Shown in pieces: positions 14,027 to 19,937 of a stretch of DNA of 19,937 bases (position 1 is its first letter; every line of letters starts with the position of its first letter). The position numbers and the translations under genes were made by a program. The DNA lies in contig JBCDDJ010000065.1 of the NCBI GenBank assembly GCA_039180385.1, positions 1 through 19,937 of the forward strand, in the 5' to 3' direction. The DNA is from SIO4C1 sp039180385. Lineage in GTDB: Bacteria; Cyanobacteriota; Cyanobacteriia; Phormidesmidales; Phormidesmidaceae. The notes under the pieces are model-generated. The model was not told where the DNA came from. It saw nothing but the letters and a program-made list of their open reading frames with translations, and did not search any database.

Positions 14027-15190
14027 TCAAACCTTGACCAATCTTTCAGCCATCAGTCTTTGTAAAACTTGCTTGAGGGCCATAGCCGTCCAATCGATGT
14101 CAGCAGCGGTAGTGTGACGACCCAGGGTGAGGCGAATGCCGGTTTTGGCGATGCGATCGCAATACCCCATCGCCGAGAGAACCGGACTGGGAGAGAGCTT
14201 GCCACTATGGCAAGCAGAGCCAGCGCTGATACCAATACCCGCCAGGTTCATCTGGCGCACCAGGGTTTTACCGCTGACCTGTTCGCCGTCGGCGGTGGGG
14301 ATACAGAAACTGACGTGGTGGGGGAGGCGCTCCTGCAAATCGCCAGTCGGTTCAAGTTCAGGAGTATCAGCTAGCTGTGAGAAAAGGCGATCACGTAACT
14401 GGGACAGCCGTTGGCTTTCGGTAGCCAAAGACTGGGAAGCAAGTTCAGCTGCGACGCCAAACCCGGCAAGATTCGGAACGGCCTGGGTACCAGACCGCCG
14501 CTTAAATTCTTGGCCACCGCCGTTGAGTAAGGGGATTAAGTCTGTTTGGGGATGCACATACAGCGCCCCAGCCCCCTGGGGACCGTAGATCTTATGGCTG
14601 GAGAGTGAGAGCAGATCCACCGGGAGCTGCTGCACGTCTATGGGCAGTCGACCGGCGACCTGTACGGCATCGGTGTGGAAGAGCGTACCATGTTGGCGCG
14701 CGATCGCACCCAGCTCAGCAATCGGCTGGAGCGTCCCCACTTCGCTCTGACCATAGATAATCGACACCAGCACCGTCTCGTCTCGCAGAGCTACGCGCAA
14801 ATCGTCGGGCTGCACTCGCCCCAGCCGATCGACTGGGAGGCGAGTGACCGCCCAACCTCGGCTCTCAAGCTGTCGAGCAGGCTCTGACACCGCAGAGTGC
14901 TCCACGCTGGAGATAATAATGTGACGCGGGCTCAGGTACCGTTGAGCAACCCCCATCATCGCCAGGTTATCTGCCTCGGTCCCCCCAGCGGTGAAGACGA
15001 TCGAATCGATGGGCGCGTTGATCAGATCGCCCACCTGCATCCGCGCTTGCTCTAGCACCGTTGCTGAGCGATTGCCCCAATGATGAAGACTTGAGGGGTT
15101 GCCCCAGGACTGCTGCATGGCTGTCTGCATAGCCGCAACGGCCTCAGGGCACGGGGGAGTTGTCGCGCTGTAATCAAGATAAATTTGCAC
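14027..15190 (-). CDS. Cysteine desulfurase, NifS/IscS class
   Basis: This PLP enzyme removes sulfur from L-cysteine as an enzyme-bound persulfide, giving alanine and sulfur for Fe-S clusters and tRNA thiolation. The 387 residues contain the N-terminal Y-L-D-Y-S-A-T-T-P, G-N-P-S-S-L-H, A-G-G-T-E-A-D-N, His98, Asp174 in F-H-T-D-A-V-Q, the PLP lysine Lys200 in S-S-H-K-I-Y-G-P, and the persulfide cysteine Cys327 in G-S-A-C-H-S-G. A loop of the class I kind (L-S-P-S-P-V-L) follows. The usual N-N-E-V-G-T is Q-S-E-V-G-T here. It starts with GTG at 15190, whose G is the last base of the prfC stop TAG, so the two genes are probably translated together. Which of the NifS, IscS or cyanobacterial subtypes it is remains open. 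Confidence 0.9.
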   Translation of the reverse strand: MQIYLDYSATTPPCPEAVAAMQTAMQQSWGNPSSLHHWGNRSATVLEQARMQVGDLINAPIDSIVFTAGGTEADNLAMMGVAQRYLSPRHIIISSVEHSAVSEPARQLESRGWAVTRLPVDRLGRVQPDDLRVALRDETVLVSIIYGQSEVGTLQPIAELGAIARQHGTLFHTDAVQVAGRLPIDVQQLPVDLLSLSSHKIYGPQGAGALYVHPQTDLIPLLNGGGQEFKRRSGTQAVPNLAGFGVAAELASQSLATESQRLSQLRDRLFSQLADTPELEPTGDLQERLPHHVSFCIPTADGEQVSGKTLVRQMNLAGIGISAGSACHSGKLSPSPVLSAMGYCDRIAKTGIRLTLGRHTTAADIDWTAMALKQVLQRLMAERLVKV

Positions 15191-16824
15191 TAAATCGCCT
15201 CCGGCTCTTTCCCCGACACCACCGGAGCCGTCTTACTCAACTGCAACTCAGGATGCTCCCCCTCCACCTGCTGGCAGTTCCACTCGTTGCGAAAGAGCAG
15301 CACCGGGCGACCGTAGCTGTCTTTGACGGTGACAGTGTTAAACAGTCGACCAACTTTCTCAAGGGCTTCCCAGCCGCCAGATACCCATCGGGCAACGCTG
15401 TAGGGCAGCATGTCCACTAGCGCATCCACGTTGTATTCGTTTTTGAGCCGAAACTGAACGACCTCAAACTGGAGCTGACCGACCGCTGCCAAAATCGGAT
15501 CGCGTTTTGACTCGTCGGCGGAGTACATAATTTGCACGGCCCCTTCTTCCCGCAGTTCAGCGACGCCTTTGCGAAACTGTTTAAACTTTGAGGGGTTGGG
15601 GTTTTTGAGATAGGCAAATAGCTCGGGTGAGAAGAAGGGAATTCCTTCGTATTCAAGTTTTTTGCCCTGATAAATAGTGTCACCGATGGCAAAGGCACCG
15701 GGATTGTTGAGGCCGATGACATCACCGGGGTAGGCAGCATCGAGGGACTGTCTGCCCTGCCCAAACAGCTTTTGGGGATGGGACAGGCGCACGTTTTTGC
15801 CAGAGCGGGCGTGGTTGACCACCATATCTTTTTCAAACTTGCCCGAGCACACGCGGATAAAGGCGATGCGATCGCGATGGCGGGGGTCCATATTGGCCTG
15901 GAGCTTAAAGACAAACCCCGAGAAATCTTCACGGGTGGGCGGCACCTCACCAATGGTGCTTTCACGAGGACCCGGCTTGAGGGCGTAGTCCAAAAAAGAT
16001 TCTAAAAACAGCTCAACCCCAAAGTTGGTCATAGCGCTGCCAAAGAAGACCGGCGTCATCTCCCCTGCGTGAACCATTTCTAAATCAAGCTCTGGTCCAA
16101 TTTCGTCGAGCACTTCTAGCTCATCTTTAAACTGATGGTATAAATCTTCGTCAATCAGGTCTTCAATGCGCGGGTCGCTCAGATCAATCACCGTATCCTG
16201 AGCCTCGCGGCTGCCGTGGGCGGTGCGCTCAAACAGGTGAAATTGCCGCTTGCGTCGGTCAAACACCCCCTTAAATCGGTCGCCCATGCCAATGGGCCAG
16301 TTGACTGCATAGGTCATTAGGTCCAATTGCTTTTCTATTTCGTCAAGCAAATCTAACGGTTCGCGGGCGGGGCGATCCATCTTGTTAAAGAAGGTAAAAA
16401 TTGGCAACCCACGCATTTTGCAGACTTCAAACAGCTTTAGGGTCTGAGGCTCTAGCCCCTTGGCCGCGTCTTCAAGCATGACCGCATTGTCCGCTGCTGC
16501 CAGGGTGCGGTAGGTGTCTTCACTAAAGTCTTGGTGACCCGGGGTATCGAGCAAATTAATCCAGTAGTCGTGGTAAAGAAACTGCAGCACCGTCGAGGTA
16601 ATCGAAATCCCCCGCTGCTGCTCTAGCTCCATCCAGTCAGAGACGGCGTGGCGCTGCGCCCGTCGGGCTTTAACAGCCCCTGCTTCATGGATCGCCCCTC
16701 CATACAGCAGCAGCTTCTCGGTGAGCGTCGTTTTACCGGCGTCAGGGTGAGAAATAATGGCAAAGTTTCGCCGCTGCTCAACGGCTTCTTCGATTTCGGC
16801 ACTAGATACGGAGGAGGTGACCAT
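15190..16824 (-). CDS. prfC: Peptide chain release factor 3 (RF3), GTPase
   Basis: RF3 is a translational GTPase that recycles RF1 and RF2 from the ribosome after peptide release. From ATG 16824 the protein has 544 residues, normal for the family. GTPase motifs are intact: the P-loop H-P-D-A-G-K-T-T at about 26-33, the RF3-type switch region R-G-I-S-I-T-S, D-T-P-G-H-Q-D-F-S-E at about 93-102, and N-K-M-D-R-P. The C-terminal domains follow, with K-R-D-P-I-L-A-A-V-G-Q-L-Q-F-E-V in the final third. No Shine-Dalgarno precedes ATG 16824; an upstream in-frame ATG at 16854 has one but meets TGA after three codons. It is the first gene of a unit with the cysteine desulfurase. Confidence 0.93.
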   Translation of the reverse strand: MVTSSVSSAEIEEAVEQRRNFAIISHPDAGKTTLTEKLLLYGGAIHEAGAVKARRAQRHAVSDWMELEQQRGISITSTVLQFLYHDYWINLLDTPGHQDFSEDTYRTLAAADNAVMLEDAAKGLEPQTLKLFEVCKMRGLPIFTFFNKMDRPAREPLDLLDEIEKQLDLMTYAVNWPIGMGDRFKGVFDRRKRQFHLFERTAHGSREAQDTVIDLSDPRIEDLIDEDLYHQFKDELEVLDEIGPELDLEMVHAGEMTPVFFGSAMTNFGVELFLESFLDYALKPGPRESTIGEVPPTREDFSGFVFKLQANMDPRHRDRIAFIRVCSGKFEKDMVVNHARSGKNVRLSHPQKLFGQGRQSLDAAYPGDVIGLNNPGAFAIGDTIYQGKKLEYEGIPFFSPELFAYLKNPNPSKFKQFRKGVAELREEGAVQIMYSADESKRDPILAAVGQLQFEVVQFRLKNEYNVDALVDMLPYSVARWVSGGWEALEKVGRLFNTVTVKDSYGRPVLLFRNEWNCQQVEGEHPELQLSKTAPVVSGKEPEAI

Positions 16825-16881
16825 TTGCGATCGCAAATTACATCAGACATCCATTGTAATTCCTTGCGATTGTAATTCCTT
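16822..16881 (-). promoter_or_regulatory. prfC leader: mini-ORF with in-frame TGA, palindrome on the start codon
   Basis: On the minus strand, AAGGA (16865-16861) lies six bases before ATG (16854), which reads Met-Asp-Val then TGA (16845-16843). This is the same frame as prfC, whose ATG follows at 16824. The TGA overlaps a second ATG (TGATG) that reads Met then TAA. The 16-base palindrome ATTTGCGATCGCAAAT (16823-16838) then covers the first two bases of the apparent prfC start. The arrangement could allow termination-dependent reinitiation or stop readthrough. It is a structural observation; no regulation is shown. Confidence 0.45.
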
Positions 16882-16884
16882 GTA
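16853..16884. repeat. 16-base tandem duplication in the prfC leader
   Basis: ATTGTAATTCCTTGCG (16853-16868) is followed by ATTGTAATTCCTTGTA (16869-16884), with 14 identical bases. On the minus strand each copy carries AAGGAATTACAAT, but only the copy nearer prfC ends in ATG; the other has ATC. It looks like a recent local duplication. Confidence 0.75.
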
Positions 16885-17222
16885 ATTGCAGCCAGCCAGC
16901 CATCAACGCCATCCTGGAGCAAGCGCCCTTCAAAGGTAAATCCATAGATGGCATTCTCAAAGAGAACAAACGGCATACCTTTTCTGACTATTTTGAGCCG
17001 AACTATCCGACCCGAGAGATTATCGAAACTTTTGGTTATCGATATCGCTTTGAAGAGTTACAGCTACCCAATGGTGCTGTCATGTTGGGAGATGTCTGGC
17101 GATTTGGTGTTTTAGATCGACACAGTCAGCTGCTGCTCAAAGATATCAATGCATACACATTGCTGTCTGATCTGTCCGACATCTTGTCCATTTTGATCGG
17201 CATCTTAGAACTGGAAAGTTGA
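16860..17222 (+). pseudogene. Coding remnant without a start codon, unrecognised family
   Basis: A plus-strand frame is open from after a TAA at 16857 to the TGA at 17220. It has about 120 codons, of which the last 105 or so look like real protein: charged and hydrophobic residues alternate plausibly, with motifs such as G-I-L-K-E-N-K-R-H-T-F, Y-F-E-P-N-Y-P-T-R-E-I-I, F-G-Y-R-Y-R-F and M-L-G-D-V-W-R-F-G-V. No ATG or GTG lies in the first half and no Shine-Dalgarno is visible; the first ATG would give only about 46 residues. The coding-like part begins about 40 bases beyond the prfC start and directly follows the tandem repeat. I read it as the C-terminal end of a gene whose front was lost. 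I do not recognise the family. A TTG-started small protein is the alternative. Confidence 0.5.
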
Positions 17223-17348
17223 CATCGTTAAAGTCATTGGCTTTCTCCTATGCAGGGGGCTTTATAAAAACTTGCTAATCGTTTGCCTTGCTTTCCGGCA
17301 ATTGCGCAAAAATAAGCCATATCTGTTTTGCGTTTGGAGACAGGGGTG
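17223..17348. other. Intergenic, upstream of the helix-turn-helix gene
   Basis: These 126 bases between the remnant and the helix-turn-helix gene are expected to hold that gene's promoter. I can assign only a G-rich stretch just before the ATG as a possible ribosome binding site. Confidence 0.4.
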
Positions 17349-18104
17349 ATGTCAGCTACAGATGAGCAAGTTCAAGAAATTTTGGCATTACGCGATCGCA
17401 AAGTCGCCCCCAAACAAATTGCTCGCAAACTGGGGCTGCGGCCAGCGGAGGTCAGCAGCATTATCCGAACCCAGGCCGAAGCCAACCCAGAAAAATATAG
17501 CCACCCCAGAGCACTCCCACCGCTTAAAGAATGCCTGATTAATGCTAATGCCGCCGATTATTTCTTGGGGGCTCAGAAGCAGAAGAACCTGCTCAAAACC
17601 CTGGGCAAAAAACTGAAAAAAGACGGCGTCGGTGGGCTGGCACAGATTTTCTTAGTTCGTCAGGACGGTCACCAATATGCCGTCACTAGCTTCCTGGTTG
17701 ATTATTGGTGCCTTGGCGTCAAAGACGCCTTTGGCCCTCGCAAAATGAGCCCGGCTGACTACGAACGCATGGTTGACATGGCTGTCGGTAACTACGACCA
17801 AGCCTTCAAACAGATTTCCTTGGAGCAGATTCAAGCCATTGTCTTTGGAGCCTATGACTATGCGAAGTCGTTGGGGCTCGACCCCCATCCGGATTTTGAA
17901 CGGGCTAAAAAACAGATGGGACCGAGGTTGGAGGATCTGCCTCAACTAGAGTTTGGCAAAGACGGCAAGCCTTACTACATCAGCGGGCCTTATGACAATC
18001 CAGACAAAATCATTGCCAAACTGACCAACAGCGTGGGGGCAGATAATTTTACTTACCTGATTCAGGCTGGCGACCCATTTGGCCCGGCTTTAGATATGAT
18101 GTAG
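17349..18104 (+). CDS. Protein with N-terminal helix-turn-helix, unknown function
   Basis: The 251 residues open with a predicted helix-turn-helix at about 6-40 (Q-E-I-L-A-L-R-D, then A-P-K-Q-I-A-R-K-L-G-L-R-P-A-E-V-S-S-I-I-R), which suggests DNA binding. The remaining about 200 residues form a different, soluble domain with the pattern G-L-A-Q-I-F-L-V-R near 95, F-L-V-D-Y-W-C-L-G-V-K-D-A-F-G near 105-119, and a helical A-I-V-F-G-A-Y-D-Y-A-K-S-L-G near 163. I do not recognise this second domain. The frame extends to a TTG at 17328, but ATG 17349 follows GGGG and gives a natural start. Its stop is two bases from the stop of the convergent pilin-like gene. Confidence 0.7.
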   Translation: MSATDEQVQEILALRDRKVAPKQIARKLGLRPAEVSSIIRTQAEANPEKYSHPRALPPLKECLINANAADYFLGAQKQKNLLKTLGKKLKKDGVGGLAQIFLVRQDGHQYAVTSFLVDYWCLGVKDAFGPRKMSPADYERMVDMAVGNYDQAFKQISLEQIQAIVFGAYDYAKSLGLDPHPDFERAKKQMGPRLEDLPQLEFGKDGKPYYISGPYDNPDKIIAKLTNSVGADNFTYLIQAGDPFGPALDMM

Positions 18105-18106
18105 TG

Positions 18107-18661
18107 CTAATTGATAGGCTCCGAACCTGGCGGACATTCAATCGTGTTTGTCTCAGGGGCAAATGTGGGCACCCCAGAGGCGATAAAGCCGGTTACCTCA
18201 CAAACCTGACTATAGGTTGTGGCTGTATCAAGGCTTTCCCCTGTCGCAAAAACGGCTCCAATGTAGCTCTTTACAGGTTTATCAATGGGGTCGGCTGTGA
18301 TGATGACTCCCCCGCCATCGGGTTGGACTTCCATGGCATAGCTATGGTTTGTGGTTTGGGAGTCGATGCTTAACCCCAGATCTTTAATGTTGGGTGAAAA
18401 GGTTTGGGTTTCTAAGAAATAAGCTTGTTGACCTCTGGTCATGGAGCCCACATAGGTTCTGGCCTCAGATTCAATCGCTTGATTGGCCTGGCTTAAGAAA
18501 CTGGGCAGTGCGATCGCAGCCAAAATCCCTGTCAAAACAACGCCAAAGCCGCCACAGCCCAAACAGCCCAGCCCAATCCACAAGACGTTATTGCTGCTCT
18601 TTTTAGGCGTTGCAGCAGAAGTGCCTGAAACAAAGTCAGGGTTGGTCGTCGGGTCAGCCAT
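18107..18661 (-). CDS. Divergent type IV pilin-like protein (GspG/H-like)
   Basis: This 184-residue protein has a 37-residue Ser/Thr/Pro-containing leader, then one membrane helix at about 25-53 containing G-G-F-G-V-V-L-T-G-I-L-A-A-I-A-L-P-S-F. The end of this segment matches the N-terminal helix of type IV pilins. The prepilin site is imperfect: G38-F39 can be aligned with the G/F cleavage, but the conserved Glu5 is missing and the helix is about seven residues short. A pilin-like globular domain follows (A-R-T-Y-V-G-S-M-T-R-G-Q-Q-A-Y-F-L-E), and Cys154 and Cys176 could form the C-terminal disulfide loop. Cyanobacteria carry many such pilin G/H-like proteins. ATG 18661 has GGAG four bases upstream; the frame extends to 18763 without better support. 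Confidence 0.75.
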   Translation of the reverse strand: MADPTTNPDFVSGTSAATPKKSSNNVLWIGLGCLGCGGFGVVLTGILAAIALPSFLSQANQAIESEARTYVGSMTRGQQAYFLETQTFSPNIKDLGLSIDSQTTNHSYAMEVQPDGGGVIITADPIDKPVKSYIGAVFATGESLDTATTYSQVCEVTGFIASGVPTFAPETNTIECPPGSEPIN

Positions 18662-18803
18662 AGCACTCCATCCAGATTGAAAATATTTGTCTACAAGGCA
18701 TCCAAAACTTTTAGATAAAGACAGATACAACCTGTATGCGGATATTTCCCAACCGTGCCCCACCGGTATCCCCTATAGCCTCTTTCCCCTGGATGAGCCG
18801 GAA

Positions 18804-19589
18804 TCATGCAGGGGATTTCTGACGGAGCAAAACGTTGACTAATTCGCAAAAACCTTCGCCCGCCTCTGCTTGGGTTAGGTAAGTTGGCTGATGGTTAAGT
18901 CGATCCAGGTAATGTTTTACATTGTCGACACCCACCGAATGGGGAAACTGACCCGTATCAAACAAACTTTCATCGTTGGGGCTATCCCCCACGGTGAGCA
19001 CCTGATTGCGGGTCAGAGCAGGAAAGTCTTGCCCTAAAACCTGGCCTAATCCATGGGCCTTCTCCTGGGTGAGGGGTTTGATATGACACTGCACAGTGCT
19101 GTAGATAAACCCCCAACCGTTGGCTTTACAACTATCTGCCATCCAAGCCAGGTCGGCTGGGCTGAGCCCTGTGATGTCAAAGGTCCAGTCAGTCAGGCGA
19201 AAGCGATTGTCGGTAGCCTCTGTAAGGTGAGGATACTGCTGCCGCAGCGTCTCAAACTGCTGAGCTAGCTTTTGTCTATGCAGTTTGCCATCGTCAATCG
19301 GCTGTAAAAATGACGGTTTAGGGTGAGCTTTGCTAACGTAAATCCCGCCGTTTTCTGCAATGGCACCGACCACCGGCAAATAGTGAGCCAGCCCGCTCAC
19401 CCAGCCCGCCGAGCGCCCCGTCACGATCAGCACTGGCAAGTCAACCGCCTGTAGTTTTTCTAACGCGACGAATAACTTGGCATTAAACCCCCCATTGTGG
19501 GTAAGCGTGCCGTCCACGTCGGTGGCGATCAGGCCAATCTGCGATAAAAAAGTGACATTCTTTGCGGTGAGTACTTGCGGATTATCCAT
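18804..19589 (-). CDS. HAD superfamily phosphatase, subclass IIB
   Basis: The 261 residues carry all four HAD motifs: D-V-D-G-T-L-T at 24-30 (Asp24 nucleophile, Asp26 acid/base), V-T-G-R at about 57-60, a conserved lysine in I-K-P-L-T-Q-E-K, and G-D-S-P-N-D-E-S-L-F. The cap region between motifs II and III is the alpha/beta type of the IIB (Cof-like) group, which includes sugar phosphatases such as sucrose-phosphate and mannosyl-3-phosphoglycerate phosphatases. A phosphatase of small sugar phosphates is inferred; the substrate is not readable. The start is ATG 19589. It shares a 55-base divergent promoter region with the next gene. Confidence 0.85.
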   Translation of the reverse strand: MDNPQVLTAKNVTFLSQIGLIATDVDGTLTHNGGFNAKLFVALEKLQAVDLPVLIVTGRSAGWVSGLAHYLPVVGAIAENGGIYVSKAHPKPSFLQPIDDGKLHRQKLAQQFETLRQQYPHLTEATDNRFRLTDWTFDITGLSPADLAWMADSCKANGWGFIYSTVQCHIKPLTQEKAHGLGQVLGQDFPALTRNQVLTVGDSPNDESLFDTGQFPHSVGVDNVKHYLDRLNHQPTYLTQAEAGEGFCELVNVLLRQKSPA

Positions 19590-19644
19590 AACGGCTTACA
19601 CTTTTGAGAGTATTTTTGAAAGGCAACTACCAGGGCGCTCAATC
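19590..19644. promoter_or_regulatory. 55-base divergent promoter region
   Basis: Only 55 bases separate the start of the HAD gene (minus) from the start of the last, partial gene (plus). Both promoters must overlap here or lie inside the neighbouring genes. I do not see clear -10/-35 pairs. Confidence 0.4.
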
Positions 19645-19937
19645 ATGGCTGAACTCGTACCTGATCAGCGTAATTACTACTATCTCTTAGAATCCGAACG
19701 GGCAGGGATTCACAAACCGATTTTGGCGGCCCTCTATACGGTCCACCAGTCCCCTCGGCTGGCCGATGGCGAAACTGGGCTAGGGATTTCGCCCGCGAAT
19801 CGCATCCCGGCAGAACAAGTGAATGCCTTTCCAGAGCAGGTGCAGTTTGCCGCCAACACCATTCGCAGCCTGACCAATGCTCTCACGGCAGAGGGCTGGA
19901 GCGGTCGCGATCTCTGGGATGGTGCCAAAGGCCGATA
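19645..19937 (+). CDS. Partial protein of unknown function (C-terminus outside window)
   Basis: The frame is open from ATG 19645 to the right edge (97 full codons). The protein begins M-A-E-L-V-P-D-Q-R-N-Y-Y-Y-L-L-E-S-E-R-A-G, continues with L-A-A-L-Y-T-V-H, and has G-E-T-G-L-G-I-S-P-A-N-R-I and N-T-I-R-S-L-T-N-A-L. It reads like a soluble cytoplasmic protein with no signal peptide or membrane helix in the visible part. I have a vague memory of a similar conserved N-terminus in other cyanobacterial hypotheticals, but I cannot name the family. Confidence 0.6.
   Translation, partial: MAELVPDQRNYYYLLESERAGIHKPILAALYTVHQSPRLADGETGLGISPANRIPAEQVNAFPEQVQFAANTIRSLTNALTAEGWSGRDLWDGAKGR

Noticed and set aside
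14127..14588. 153-codon plus-strand frame opposite the cysteine desulfurase gene
   Set aside because: It lies wholly antisense to a well-conserved enzyme, and its composition (many Arg, Ser, Trp) is that of a shadow frame. No ribosome site is visible.
15417..15965. 182-codon minus-strand frame inside prfC
   Set aside because: It is an alternative frame of an intact conserved gene; its sequence shows the biased, low-complexity look of an out-of-frame translation.
1..19937. High density of GCGATCGC sites considered as an origin or modification island
   Set aside because: The sites are spread over coding and non-coding DNA throughout the window, as expected for HIP1 in cyanobacterial chromosomes; no local cluster stands out.

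Overview
The window is cyanobacterial. It carries ycf3 (photosystem I assembly), a Ycf51-type membrane protein, a DUF1995/LPA3-type protein and a Synechocystis-type L-cysteine/cystine lyase, and the octamer GCGATCGC (HIP1) occurs about fifteen times in 20 kb, a known cyanobacterial signature. Nothing points to a plasmid, prophage or insertion sequence. It reads as ordinary compact chromosome with genes on both strands. I cannot name the genus; the gene set fits a Leptolyngbya-like lineage, but that is only an impression.

Layout. Positions 1-2304 (minus strand) hold the start of an exported TPR protein with a zinc-metalloprotease motif, running off the left edge, and a PLP-dependent cystine lyase that ends in a GNRA-loop terminator. 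Positions 2601-6342 (plus) hold a lipoprotein, aroA, an acyl-carrier-like protein without the attachment serine, and the coupled pair ycf3-gatC. Positions 6697-8556 hold a small protein of unknown function whose stop codon directly abuts the stop of a convergent membrane-anchored phospholipase-D-like protein with an inserted EF-hand. Positions 8684-11615 (plus) hold the Ycf51-type gene, then an iron-alcohol/glycerol-dehydrogenase-family gene overlapping a class I aminotransferase by ATGA. Positions 11636-13802 (minus) hold a pentapeptide-repeat protein, a DUF456 membrane protein and the DUF1995 protein.

Positions 14027-16824 (minus) are a two-gene unit, prfC (release factor 3) followed by a cysteine desulfurase, with stop and start overlapping by one base. 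The prfC leader is odd: a well-spaced Shine-Dalgarno and ATG are followed three codons later by an in-frame TGA, ten codons before the apparent start, and that start lies on a 16-base perfect palindrome. Next to it is a startless reading frame (16860-17222) that looks like a gene remnant. The right end holds a helix-turn-helix protein of unknown function, a divergent type IV pilin-like protein, a HAD phosphatase, and a partial gene leaving the window.

How the genes relate: most are housekeeping (shikimate pathway, tRNA-dependent amidation, translation termination, sulfur mobilisation, photosystem biogenesis). Two PLP enzymes that mobilise sulfur from cysteine or cystine lie in the window but far apart. 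I found no clear multi-gene novel system. The best leads are the prfC leader, the EF-hand phospholipase-D-like protein, the TPR-metalloprotease, the degenerate pilin and the gene remnant.
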